Assembly: GCA_965268275.1 (NCBI GenBank)
Contig: OZ254168.1
Coordinates: forward strand, 1,054,001-1,118,000
DNA length: 64,000 nt
Direction: 5' to 3'
DNA from: AAA044-D11 sp965268275
Lineage (GTDB): Bacteria > Actinomycetota > Actinomycetes > Nanopelagicales > Nanopelagicaceae
Below, piece after piece: positions 16,704-24,961 of the stretch (the stretch's first letter is position 1; each line of letters begins with the position of its first letter). The translations under genes and the position numbers were made by a program. Under the pieces are notes generated by a model, which saw nothing but the letters and a program-made list of their open reading frames with translations, was not told the origin of the DNA and did not search any database.

Positions 16704-17996
16704 TTAAGCCTTGTCAGCGTCGTAAGCAGCGATTAAGCCAGTTACAAAGCCAGCCTTGTCCTTAGCTCCACCTGTGTAGAACTTACCTACAGCAGAGTTA
16801 AGAGCGGCCATACCTGCGTTGCCATAGTTAACGCCGTGAACTGTTGAACCAACTAGGGTGTCAACCTTCCAAGACTCCATAGCAGCCTTTAGGTAGTCAT
16901 CGTACTTAGATGCATCTGAGTCAGTACGAACTGCGATTGAACCCTTCTTAGGGTTAAACGCGTCTTGTCCTGCTAGAGATCCGCAAACCTTCAACCATGC
17001 AAGTCCTGCAGCACGGTTAGGTGCGCCAACTGGCAATGTGAATGAGTCAGATAGCCATTGGTAAATGCCATCAGTACCTGGACCTGGAGCCCATGTGTAG
17101 TCAGTTCCAAGAACTAGACCTTCTGATTGCCATTGTGATGAAGCCCAGTCACCCATGATGAAGAAACCGGCTTTGCCTGAAGTTACAAGCTTTCCAGCGT
17201 CTGGCCAGTCAAGTGACTTGCTTGAGTTACCGTAAGAAAGAATCTTTGTTAGGTAATCAATTGCCTTTGAAACTTCTGGACCATCCCATGCAGTTCCACC
17301 ATTCCATAGGCCGTTGAACTTGTCAGCGCCCATAGATGCTAGAAGTACATAGTCGAATAGGTGAGCAATCGCCCAGTCGCCTTGACCTGCAAGTGCGATT
17401 CCGTCGATTCCTACCTTCTTGAACTTCTCCATGTCAGCAATCATTTCATCAAGTGAACCTGGTGCCTTAGTGATTCCAGCTTTTGCTGCTGCTGCTGGAT
17501 TCCACCAAAGAACGTTTGCACGGTGAATGTTTACTGGAACTGAGTAGATCTTTCCATCAGTTGTAAGTGTCTTGATTAGATCTGCTGGGAATACTTTGTC
17601 CCAACCTTCTGCTTTGTAAAGCGCAGTTAGATCTTCAAGTTGTCCAGCTTTTACATATGATGAAAGTTCTGCACCAGCGTGTGCTTGGAAAGTATCAGGT
17701 GGGTTTCCTGCTTCCATACGTGATACAAGAACACCCTTTGCGTTTACACCAGCTGCACCAGCAACTGAAGCGTTAACGAAAGTTAGATTTGGGTTTTGTG
17801 TTGTGAATTCTGTAGTCATACCTTCTAGACCAGCAGCTTCGCCGCCTGATGCCCACCAGGTAAAGATTTCAAGATTTCCGGTTGCCTTGCTTGTGTCTGT
17901 TGCTGAATCAGATCCTGATCTGGTTACAAAAAATGCAACCAAAGCAATAGCAACAACACCAGCAATAACAATCGCTAGTTTTGAGTTCTTTTGCAT
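16704..17996 (-). CDS. Sugar ABC transporter substrate-binding protein with N-terminal membrane anchor
   Basis: 430-residue solute-binding protein of the glucose/oligosaccharide family (EIFTWWASGGEAAGL after the anchor; DWASSQW near 285). The N-terminus has one hydrophobic segment (residues 7-25) after MQKNSK and no lipobox cysteine, so it seems tethered by an uncleaved membrane helix instead of a lipid. Upstream are a CTTTATCT-like -10 region overlapping a LacI-type palindrome (18,006-18,021) and a second palindrome (18,098-18,113). First gene of the importer operon. Confidence 0.9.
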   Translation of the reverse strand: MQKNSKLAIVIAGVVAIALVAFFVTRSGSDSATDTSKATGNLEIFTWWASGGEAAGLEGMTTEFTTQNPNLTFVNASVAGAAGVNAKGVLVSRMEAGNPPDTFQAHAGAELSSYVKAGQLEDLTALYKAEGWDKVFPADLIKTLTTDGKIYSVPVNIHRANVLWWNPAAAAKAGITKAPGSLDEMIADMEKFKKVGIDGIALAGQGDWAIAHLFDYVLLASMGADKFNGLWNGGTAWDGPEVSKAIDYLTKILSYGNSSKSLDWPDAGKLVTSGKAGFFIMGDWASSQWQSEGLVLGTDYTWAPGPGTDGIYQWLSDSFTLPVGAPNRAAGLAWLKVCGSLAGQDAFNPKKGSIAVRTDSDASKYDDYLKAAMESWKVDTLVGSTVHGVNYGNAGMAALNSAVGKFYTGGAKDKAGFVTGLIAAYDADKA

Positions 17997-18005
17997 TTAT
18001 ATCCA

Positions 18006-18021
18006 TTCTCTACGTAGATAA
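18006..18021. promoter_or_regulatory. LacI-type operator candidate centred on CG
   Basis: TCTACGTAGA (18,009-18,018) is a perfect 10-base palindrome with the central CG usual for LacI-family operators. Symmetry continues as TT/AA after one mismatch on each side. It overlaps the probable -10/start region of the binding-protein promoter, a position suited to repression. No LacI gene is in the window. Confidence 0.45.
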
Positions 18022-18097
18022 AGTGTGCAGCTCTGCTACACGACCCAAATTCTTGTGGGGCACGCAGGCTAGGTCAAGCAACTTCTGAGGCTATTTC

Positions 18098-18113
18098 GTA
18101 ACAGTTCTGTTAC
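18098..18113. promoter_or_regulatory. Palindromic operator candidate GTAACAG-TT-CTGTTAC
   Basis: Perfect inverted repeat with 7-base arms and a 2-base spacer in the gap between the epimerase stop and the sugar importer promoter. Same 7-2-7 layout as the site at 6672-6687 but a different sequence. Too tight a loop and no T-run for a terminator, so a DNA-binding site is favoured. Confidence 0.5.
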
Positions 18114-18120
18114 CCAAGGC

Positions 18121-18996
18121 TCAGATATCGTCCCGATTTATCAAATATTGGGGGGCATAGCCGAATGTATCGACAAATGCCTGGCTGGAAAGCGGGGCGC
18201 TGTGGCCGGGCAATGGGCTTCGGATTTCGGTCTTGGGATGGAACTTTTGCATGAGTTCTAGGGTTGGGGCTTTAGCCATAATGTCGGGCGCAGCGAAATT
18301 GTAAACCTGCGCGCCTTTTATATTTGATTGCAGAACTATTTCGATTGCTTTAACCGCATCGCGCAGATCTAAATAAGTCCACAATATTTTCGCGACAATG
18401 CCTTTGGGAAACCTTGGATCTGGCGGCAAGTTATCTTCATCATTGAAACGTCTTGCAAGTTCTAAAGTTTTCTCTGGGGTATTTGTCCACGGAAAGCGCA
18501 TTCCGACAAATGCGGTGCCGCATCTGCGCGACCACATCAAGGCCGATCTTTCATTGACCTCTTTTGAAAGTGCGTAACTCTCTTCAAAGATAAATGGGTG
18601 AGCTTCATCAACTGGTGCATAAATTGGTGAAGTCCATTCATCAGAATATGCGAAACCGTATGCTGAAAGACTTGAGGCATAAACAACGGTTTTAACTTTT
18701 GCTTGTGCTGCTGCCGTGAAAACTGCGAAGGTGCTTACCGAATTGTTTTTAAAAACTTCGAACTGTCGGGCATCGGTTGGGTTTGGGATTGCACCTAAAT
18801 GAGCAACACCATCGGCGCCGGTGATAACGCTGTCGCAGAAATCTAGGTTGGCTAAATCGCCCACGACCAACTTTGAACCTGCTGCGAATTCTCCCTCTTT
18901 GCGATCAACACTTATTACTTCGTGACCTTGTGAAACAAGATGTTCGGCAGTTGCCTTACCCAATAAGCCGGTTGCACCGGTAACAACAATTTTCAT
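18121..18996 (-). CDS. NAD-dependent epimerase/dehydratase family protein, uronate-dehydrogenase-like
   Basis: 291-residue extended SDR. Cofactor motif TGATGLLG at residues 7-14, an acidic residue ending strand 2 (VISVDRKE) indicating NAD preference, and catalytic YALSK near 141-145. Its size and the IPNPTDARQFEVFKNN segment resemble uronate dehydrogenases, which oxidise galacturonate or glucuronate to aldarate lactones. That fits the neighbouring aldarate and keto-deoxy-acid enzymes, but other nucleotide-sugar roles cannot be excluded. Last gene of a six-gene minus-strand operon starting at 22,996. Confidence 0.7.
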   Translation of the reverse strand: MKIVVTGATGLLGKATAEHLVSQGHEVISVDRKEGEFAAGSKLVVGDLANLDFCDSVITGADGVAHLGAIPNPTDARQFEVFKNNSVSTFAVFTAAAQAKVKTVVYASSLSAYGFAYSDEWTSPIYAPVDEAHPFIFEESYALSKEVNERSALMWSRRCGTAFVGMRFPWTNTPEKTLELARRFNDEDNLPPDPRFPKGIVAKILWTYLDLRDAVKAIEIVLQSNIKGAQVYNFAAPDIMAKAPTLELMQKFHPKTEIRSPLPGHSAPLSSQAFVDTFGYAPQYLINRDDI

Positions 18997-19001
18997 TTCT
19001 G

Positions 19002-19760
19002 TTAAGCAAATCTTCCGGAGAGCCCACCGTCAATAATCCAGTCCGCACCGTTAACAAATGAGGCATCATCGGTTAGCAAGAAGGTAATTACTTTTGCAAT
19101 TTCAATTGGTTGCGCCATGCGCCCCATCGGCTGCACTGCTAGCGCTTCGGATCGCTTCTCTGGATTCTTAACAAAATAATCCTCGACCATCGGTGTCAAC
19201 GTAAATCCTGGTAGAACGGCATTGACCCGGATGCCATGCTTTCCTTCATCAAGTGCCAGGTTTCTGGTTAGTCCCAAGATCCCAGATTTAGCAGCTGCAT
19301 ATGGGAAATAATTTGGATAAGACATACGTGCGTGAATTGATGAGATATTCACGATTGCACCTTTTTTAGCCTTGCGCATTGCAGGTAAACATAGTTTTGC
19401 AGTCACCCAAATACTTTTGAAATCTACATTCATGAAATCTTCCCACTCGGCCTCGGTCATCTCGACTGGGTCGTAATAAGCATTGCGTCCAGCGTTATTA
19501 ACTAGACCATTTACTTCGCCAAACTCTTTAGTGATTGCAGCATGCACTTCTTGCATCTGCGCTACAACACCAACATTTCCGGGAACAAAAAAAGCCCGAT
19601 GCCCAGCTGCATTTAATTCAGCTTCGTAGGCTCTGCCCTTTTCAGCATTTAAATCGCAGAACGAAACTTTGGCGCCAGCATCGGCAACGTCCTGAACAAC
19701 TGCGCGACCAATTCCATCTGCCCCACCAGTCACAAATATATGTTGATCTTTAAGTTTCAT
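19002..19760 (-). CDS. SDR-family NAD-dependent sugar dehydrogenase
   Basis: 252 residues. TGGADGIG at 12-19, Asp at the end of strand 2 (FCDLN) favouring NAD, NNAG near 88, YAAAK near 150, and the C-terminal IIDGGLSG. Classical SDRs of this type oxidise sugars or reduce keto acids. It sits between KDPG aldolase and the uronate-dehydrogenase-like gene, so a role in sugar-acid oxidation is inferred. Confidence 0.85.
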   Translation of the reverse strand: MKLKDQHIFVTGGADGIGRAVVQDVADAGAKVSFCDLNAEKGRAYEAELNAAGHRAFFVPGNVGVVAQMQEVHAAITKEFGEVNGLVNNAGRNAYYDPVEMTEAEWEDFMNVDFKSIWVTAKLCLPAMRKAKKGAIVNISSIHARMSYPNYFPYAAAKSGILGLTRNLALDEGKHGIRVNAVLPGFTLTPMVEDYFVKNPEKRSEALAVQPMGRMAQPIEIAKVITFLLTDDASFVNGADWIIDGGLSGRFA

Positions 19761-19767
19761 TTTTAAC

Positions 19768-20388
19768 TTACTTTCCTCTTGCAGCTGCTATTGCTGCTTT
19801 GAATTCGGCAACCCGACTTGGAATCTCGCCAACCCCACCGGAAGTTAATTTTCCTCCGACTCCGAAACCAGTTACTCCCGCTGCAATCCAATCCGGAATT
19901 GTTTCAACGCTGATGCCACCTGTTGCCATCCAACTTAAGCCAGGAAATGGCTCGCAAACTGCCTTCAAATAATTTGGACCAAGTGCGGATGCTGGAAAAA
20001 ATTTTAGAATATCTGCGCCAAACCTAAGTGCATCTGCGACATCTGTTGGTGAGGCAACTCCAGGTATCGAGATCAGCCCCGATTGCTTGGTAACTTCGAT
20101 GACTTCTTGAGATACGTGAGGCGAGATTACAAACTTGGCACCAGCATCCTTACCCGACAACACATGAGATCGATTCATCGCAGTTCCAAGACCGACATGA
20201 ACGCCGGTGTTAACAGAATTCGATGCAAACTCTTCAATCAAATCAAATACCGCAGGAGTAGTGGTTGTAAATTCAATTACATCAACACCAGCCGAAATTA
20301 GGGCAGTTGCTGCAGCCCGAGCTTCATCTGCAGTCTTGGTTCGAATAATGGCAACTAGACCAGATTCAAATGTAAGTTCGTTAGCCAT
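19768..20388 (-). CDS. eda: 2-dehydro-3-deoxy-phosphogluconate/galactonate aldolase
   Basis: 206 residues of the class I KDPG/KDPGal aldolase family: VAIIRTK near the N-terminus, GVDVIEFTTTTP, GLGTA, and the Schiff-base lysine in DILKFFPAS near residue 135, followed by MATGGIS. Cleaves 2-keto-3-deoxy-6-phospho sugar acids to pyruvate and glyceraldehyde-3-phosphate in the cytoplasm. It overlaps the kinase gene by 8 bases (ATGGCTAA); kinase and aldolase act in sequence, so this is an Entner-Doudoroff-type branch. Confidence 0.88.
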   Translation of the reverse strand: MANELTFESGLVAIIRTKTADEARAAATALISAGVDVIEFTTTTPAVFDLIEEFASNSVNTGVHVGLGTAMNRSHVLSGKDAGAKFVISPHVSQEVIEVTKQSGLISIPGVASPTDVADALRFGADILKFFPASALGPNYLKAVCEPFPGLSWMATGGISVETIPDWIAAGVTGFGVGGKLTSGGVGEIPSRVAEFKAAIAAARGK

Positions 20389-21325
20389 TTAATCCCCCAC
20401 TTTTTAATATTCCCTTTTCACCAGTAATCATAAGGGCCCAATCACCACGGTTTGCTGCTACTGCCGCGCCACATTTACTGCCCTGTGCAATCGCATCTTC
20501 GATTGAAAGCCCGCCAATTAACCCAGATATCGTGCCAGATATAAAGGAATCACCAGAACCAACTGGGTCGACTAGCTTTACTTTAACTGGGGTGTAATTG
20601 AATCTTCTGCCCTCATGCAAAATCCGCATCTCTTCTGGGCCGGCAGTCATGATTACAGTTTTAACTCCGAGCGCCGCAACTGCTACCAAGTTTTCTTCTG
20701 GATCCTTTGAACCGAAGATAACTTCGTATTCATCAACGCCACCACTTACTACATCAAGGTCTTTAATTATTGATTTAAGTGCCGCGCTTGCCGCTTCTTC
20801 GCTCCAAAGTTTTTTGCGGAAATTCAAATCAAAACTTATACCGACCTTATTCTTACGAGCAATTTCTAAGGCGCTAATAACTGCAGCCTTACTGCTATCT
20901 GAAATCGCAACACTGATTCCAGTCACATGCAACCACTTAGAATTAGCCAATATTTCTTCATCTAAATCAGCTGGTGAAAAAGTAGAACCAGCACTGCTTC
21001 TGCGCAGATAAGTATTTACAAATGGCTGGGTGCCACCATGATTTCTGACTAGCGCCCCGGTGTAATTATCGCAACGCAAGAAATGATCGGTTTTCAAACC
21101 AACTTCGGCAAATTTACTTTGAACCGCATCGCCCAATTGATCTGGACCAAGCTTGGTCTGGAAATAAACATCGAGCCCCAGTTGATGAGCAGTGACCGCA
21201 ACATTGGCTTCAGTGCCAGCCGCTGAAAATGCATAAGTGTCCGCGGTTAAAACTGAATCAGTATCAACTGTCATGAATAGCGCAAGTGATTCGCCGAAGG
21301 TGTAGAGATCAGGGTAATTAGCCAT
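20381..21325 (-). CDS. kdgK: PfkB-family sugar kinase, probable 2-dehydro-3-deoxygluconate kinase
   Basis: About 314 residues with ribokinase-family signatures: GEALALF-like GESLALF near the N-terminus, SAAGTEANVAVTAHQLG, DLNFRKKLW, and the C-terminal DPVGSGDSF motif with the catalytic Asp. Adjacent to KDPG aldolase, so 2-keto-3-deoxygluconate is the likely substrate. The ATG at 21,325 is preferred over an in-frame TTG 12 bases upstream because it gives the same 8-base ATGGCTAA overlap as the next junction. Confidence 0.83.
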   Translation of the reverse strand: MANYPDLYTFGESLALFMTVDTDSVLTADTYAFSAAGTEANVAVTAHQLGLDVYFQTKLGPDQLGDAVQSKFAEVGLKTDHFLRCDNYTGALVRNHGGTQPFVNTYLRRSSAGSTFSPADLDEEILANSKWLHVTGISVAISDSSKAAVISALEIARKNKVGISFDLNFRKKLWSEEAASAALKSIIKDLDVVSGGVDEYEVIFGSKDPEENLVAVAALGVKTVIMTAGPEEMRILHEGRRFNYTPVKVKLVDPVGSGDSFISGTISGLIGGLSIEDAIAQGSKCGAAVAANRGDWALMITGEKGILKSGGLNG

Positions 21326-22229
21326 TTTTATCTGCAACTTTCTGAGTTAGTTTTAGACAGTCTTCAATCTCTAGGCGCGCTTTATCAGTTATTGTCATAG
21401 TCGGATGTCGGCAATAATCGGATTTAATAATTCCGCGTCGAAATAAAATATGTTTCTCGACTGCAATGAGTTGTTCTAGATTTTCAATCCAACTTGTTAT
21501 CCAGGGAATAAAAGTATTTAAGCGACGTGCAAACTCTGTGCGATCGCCGGAAACCAGCGCAGCTTCAGCCCATTTATATAAGTCAGTCAAACTGCAGCCA
21601 GGTTGAATTCCCTTAGCGCCAGCCAAATCTCCGGTATCCCAGAAAATCCCACCCCAGCCAATCAATGTTTGCACTTTGCTCTTGGTAATTTCATTAACTC
21701 TTTTAATCGAATCTGCTGGCGGATTAGATTCGCATTTCACAATTTTTAAATTCGGAAATTCATCGGCAAGGGTCAATAGATCGGCGACATCAGCCATTCC
21801 ACCCGCCTGTGGCAAATGTTGAATAACAACTGGAATCTTTACTGCGCCTAATACTTGGGCCAGGTGAAAGCGAATCTGTTCTACGCTTGGATTAAAGAAA
21901 GATGGCGGCAAGATATTTATTAGATCGACGCCCATCGCCTCATAATCTTTAGCCCGCTTTACCGCTAATTCAGCTGCATGATCTGCGACCGAGGCAATCA
22001 CTTTTAGCTCACTGCCTCTGCGAGTTTCAAGAAGTAATTCTAATAACTTGTAACGCTCTGGATCGGTTAACTTAATATTTTCACTAGCAACACCAAAGAA
22101 GAGAACAGATTTTGCATCTTGCGAAATAATCCACTTAACGAGAGATTCAAAACTTTCGTAATCGACTTCACCAGAATCAGTGAAGGGAACACTTAGCACC
22201 GGGCAGACGCCGGAGATTAAATCTGACAT
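21318..22229 (-). CDS. DapA-family sugar-acid dehydratase/aldolase (keto-deoxy-arabinonate dehydratase-like)
   Basis: 303-residue class I aldolase-fold protein. The Schiff-base Lys is in LKIVKCES near residue 170. The usual catalytic Tyr of DapA (YNxP) is replaced: the strand reads VVIQHLPQAGG, close to the QDAP-type motif I recall from L-2-keto-3-deoxyarabonate dehydratases, and the C-terminus (RRGIIKSDYCRHPT) also fits that group. Such enzymes give alpha-ketoglutarate semialdehyde, the substrate of the dehydrogenase encoded at 32,552. Start taken as ATG 22,229 (MSDLISG), which overlaps the SDR stop by one base; a longer frame upstream runs through the SDR gene. Confidence 0.75.
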   Translation of the reverse strand: MSDLISGVCPVLSVPFTDSGEVDYESFESLVKWIISQDAKSVLFFGVASENIKLTDPERYKLLELLLETRRGSELKVIASVADHAAELAVKRAKDYEAMGVDLINILPPSFFNPSVEQIRFHLAQVLGAVKIPVVIQHLPQAGGMADVADLLTLADEFPNLKIVKCESNPPADSIKRVNEITKSKVQTLIGWGGIFWDTGDLAGAKGIQPGCSLTDLYKWAEAALVSGDRTEFARRLNTFIPWITSWIENLEQLIAVEKHILFRRGIIKSDYCRHPTMTITDKARLEIEDCLKLTQKVADKNG

Positions 22230-22996
22230 TAGTAAGTGGCCCGACCGCCCGAAACATCGAAGGTGAAACCGGTGGTGAAAGAACACGCTTTAGATGCTGC
22301 AAATGCAATTACTTCGGCAACTTCATTTGGCTCGCCAAGTCGACCAACAGGAATCTTGGAAACCATATATGCCTGAACATCTGGCGCGACAGTTTCATTA
22401 ATTGGAGTGCGAATTACTGCGGGCGCAACAGCATTGATTGTAATTCCGAAAGTTGCACATTCTTTTGCTACACCTTTTACAAATCCAATTACTCCGGCCT
22501 TCGAAGAGTTATAGGCAGACATTCCGGGGTTACCCTCTTTGCCCGCGATTGAAGCCAGGTGAACAATGCGGCCATATTTATTTGCCTTCATCGATGGCAT
22601 TAATTCTTGGGTCAGCCATACAGTGCCATACAAATTAATTTCAATTGTCTTTTGGAATGCGGCCCAATCAACTTCTTCAACTGGCTTTCCAGTTGGCCCA
22701 GATATTCCGGCAGAATTTGCGAGCGCATGAATTTGACCATGCTCGGCCAAGATTTCGGCTACAACTTTCTTAATTCCAGATTGCGAAGAAACATCTAATG
22801 TCTTAAAGCTTGCTTTGCCACCGGCAGCAGAGATTTCGGAGACCGTGGTTTTTAAGCCAGCTTCATTGAGATCGAGACAGACCACATGCCCACCGCGTTC
22901 AGCAATTAACTCTGCAGCAGCCTTGCCGATGCCACTAGCTGCGCCTGTTACCAATACAACTTGCCCGGCGAAACTAGTTAAGTTTGAAGTGGTCAT
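22229..22996 (-). CDS. SDR-family oxidoreductase (FabG-like)
   Basis: 255 residues: TGAASGIG near 17-24, Asp in VVCLDLNE favouring NAD, NSAG near 94, YNSSK near 161. C-terminal DVSGGRATY replaces the usual DGG. First gene of the 22,996-18,121 operon; its stop is shared with the DapA-family start. Probable sugar dehydrogenase; substrate unproven. Divergent from the lactonase gene across 101 bases. Confidence 0.85.
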   Translation of the reverse strand: MTTSNLTSFAGQVVLVTGAASGIGKAAAELIAERGGHVVCLDLNEAGLKTTVSEISAAGGKASFKTLDVSSQSGIKKVVAEILAEHGQIHALANSAGISGPTGKPVEEVDWAAFQKTIEINLYGTVWLTQELMPSMKANKYGRIVHLASIAGKEGNPGMSAYNSSKAGVIGFVKGVAKECATFGITINAVAPAVIRTPINETVAPDVQAYMVSKIPVGRLGEPNEVAEVIAFAASKACSFTTGFTFDVSGGRATY

Positions 22997-23085
22997 TAGT
23001 TATAATTCTCCATCTCATTAATCCTGATATTCCCAAATATTGAAATTTTTTGCTGAACCGATAGTAGTCCAATGACCCCATCGTT

Positions 23086-23091
23086 TATAGT
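23086..23091 (+). promoter_or_regulatory. Leaderless -10 element of the lactonase operon
   Basis: TATAGT followed by exactly 6 bases and the ATG at 23,098. No ribosome site lies between them. Confidence 0.55.
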
Positions 23092-23097
23092 GCCTAC

Positions 23098-23988
23098 ATG
23101 AGTCACGATATAAATCTCAAACTTTGGGATGAGCGGGCATGTCATGTTGGTGAGGGCCCGGTAGCGATTGGTCCAAATAATTCCGAAGTTTTATGGGTTG
23201 ATATCTACGGAAAAAAAGTTCATCGCAGAAATCTTGAAACAGGTATGACAAGTAGTTATGAAATGCCTGAGGAAGTTTCTTTTGTAATCCCAGCAGTTGA
23301 TGGATCCGAACTTTTAGGAACTGCAAATGGTCCAGTTCGCAGATTGCCAAATGGGTCAATCCAAAAGTTGCCAACCCGATTTGATGCGGACGGAGTTAAT
23401 GCCACATTTCCAAACCGTTGGAATGATGCGAAGGTTGCACCAGATGGCCACTTATTTTTAGGAAGCATGCCTTACGACTGGGCCGAACATCCAAATGCAT
23501 GTGGACTTTATCGTCTAGATAAAACTGGAAAAGAGTTAACCAGAGTTCTAGATGGCGTCTGGCTAAGCAATGGACTTGCTTGGTCAAAAGATGGCAAGAC
23601 CATGTTTTATATCGACACCATGGCTAAATCAATCGATACCTTTGATTACGCAGATGGCCAGATTTCTAACCGCAAGGTGCGCTGGCGTTTAACCGATGAT
23701 TCACAAGGTTTACCCGATGGCATGTGCGTCGATGCCGAAGATGGAATCTGGGTTGCGTTTTGGAATGGCTCTTGTCTGCGCCGTTTCGATAAAGATTTCA
23801 ACATCACTGATGTAATCGAGATGCCTGTGCCAATGGTGACAAGTTGCGCATTTGTTGGACCAGATTTCAAGCAAATGGTTATTACATCAGCACATGATGG
23901 CGTAGCTAATCCCGGCAAAGACTGGGGCAAGACATATATCTGCACACCTAAAGTTCCAGGTGTTGCACCTACTCTCTTTCCAAATTAA
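23098..23988 (+). CDS. SMP-30/gluconolactonase family sugar lactonase
   Basis: 296-residue six-bladed beta-propeller lactonase. The expected metal ligands are visible: Glu in GEGP (residue 18), Asn in NRWNDAKV near 103, Asn in WLSNGLAW near 155 and Asp in LPDGMCVD near 207. Opens sugar-acid lactones such as arabinono- or galactono-lactone to the acids. Leads an operon with a U32-like barrel protein, an SDR, a kinase and an enolase paralogue, and faces the KDPG/DapA operon, so it likely feeds an aldonic acid into these routes. Confidence 0.87.
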   Translation: MSHDINLKLWDERACHVGEGPVAIGPNNSEVLWVDIYGKKVHRRNLETGMTSSYEMPEEVSFVIPAVDGSELLGTANGPVRRLPNGSIQKLPTRFDADGVNATFPNRWNDAKVAPDGHLFLGSMPYDWAEHPNACGLYRLDKTGKELTRVLDGVWLSNGLAWSKDGKTMFYIDTMAKSIDTFDYADGQISNRKVRWRLTDDSQGLPDGMCVDAEDGIWVAFWNGSCLRRFDKDFNITDVIEMPVPMVTSCAFVGPDFKQMVITSAHDGVANPGKDWGKTYICTPKVPGVAPTLFPN

Positions 23989-23992
23989 TTAA

Positions 23993-24014
23993 TAACTAAC
24001 AGGTAACTAACAGG
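23993..24014. repeat. Tandem duplication of TAACTAACAGG
   Basis: Two perfect 11-base copies between the lactonase stop and the next start. The following TAAGGATTG supplies an AAGG ribosome site. Looks like a small slippage duplication. Confidence 0.85.
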
Positions 24015-24025
24015 TAAGGATTGAA

Positions 24026-24958
24026 ATGACCGAATCAAGTAGCTGGCCATCAACTCGTGATCCCCAAGGCCCAATGATGAAATCAATTTCACTCCTCGCC
24101 AAGCAGAAGATTCAGAGCAGCGATGCTGATGGGTTGCCAGAATCCACAAAGCGTTTTGCTGATGGTTCACGCTGGAAGATTGAAATTCCATCAGTCGAAG
24201 GCCCAGCCGCATTTAAAGTTGTTTTGGAAGAAGCTAAGAAACATAAATTGCCGGTCGCCCGTATTTCACAGGGCTCTGGAATCATGATGCTGACCGATGT
24301 CGAAATTAAAGAGATGGTTGCAATTGGCAAGAGTGAGAATATTGAAGTCTGTTTATTCGTCGGCCCACGCGCATCATGGGATATTGGTAAGCAAGTTCTT
24401 TCATCTGCTGGTGGTGTAGCAAATCCAACACTTCGTGGCGCTGACCAACTTCGCTATGCAGTCGAAGATGTTCTACACGGCGCGGATTTAGGTCTGCGTT
24501 CAATTCTTGTTGGTGACATGGGCTTGTTAAAAGTTTTGGGCGAAGCAAAGCGCAATGGTGATCTACCAAGTGATTTCATTCTTAAAACTTCAGTTGCAAT
24601 GCCTTGCAATAATCCAGCCACTGCCGAACTTATGGTTTCAATGGGCGCATCAACTTTGAATCTTGCAACTGATCTTTCGCTTCAGCAAATTGCTGCAATC
24701 CGCGCACAAGTAGATGTTCCGGTCGATGTTTATGTCGAAGGTCCAGATGATTTTGGTGGTCCGGTTAGACACTATGAAGTTCCAGACTTGGTTCGAGTTG
24801 CGGCACCAATTTATCTAAAATTCACCGTTCGAAATTCTCCAGGACTTTATCCATCCGGAACCCATATCCAAGGTGTCGTTGAATCAACTGCTCGCGAACG
24901 CGTTCGCCGCGCTTCGATTGGTTATTCAATGCTAACTCGCTATGGTTTTGAAAAATAA
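24026..24958 (+). CDS. Conserved TIM-barrel protein, peptidase U32-like
   Basis: 310 residues, cytoplasmic. Not confidently assigned. Barrel-like strands and segments such as RISQGSGIMMLTD near residue 80, LRSILVGDMGLL near 155, DVYVEGPDDFGG near 235 and KFTVRNSPGLYPSG near 270 resemble proteins annotated as U32-type peptidases, a family that also contains hydroxylases and other barrel enzymes. In this operon (lactonase, SDR, kinase, enolase paralogue) a lyase or isomerase acting on a sugar acid is as plausible as proteolysis. Ribosome site AAGG 9 bases before ATG. Confidence 0.55.
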   Translation: MTESSSWPSTRDPQGPMMKSISLLAKQKIQSSDADGLPESTKRFADGSRWKIEIPSVEGPAAFKVVLEEAKKHKLPVARISQGSGIMMLTDVEIKEMVAIGKSENIEVCLFVGPRASWDIGKQVLSSAGGVANPTLRGADQLRYAVEDVLHGADLGLRSILVGDMGLLKVLGEAKRNGDLPSDFILKTSVAMPCNNPATAELMVSMGASTLNLATDLSLQQIAAIRAQVDVPVDVYVEGPDDFGGPVRHYEVPDLVRVAAPIYLKFTVRNSPGLYPSGTHIQGVVESTARERVRRASIGYSMLTRYGFEK

Positions 24959-24961
24959 TTA

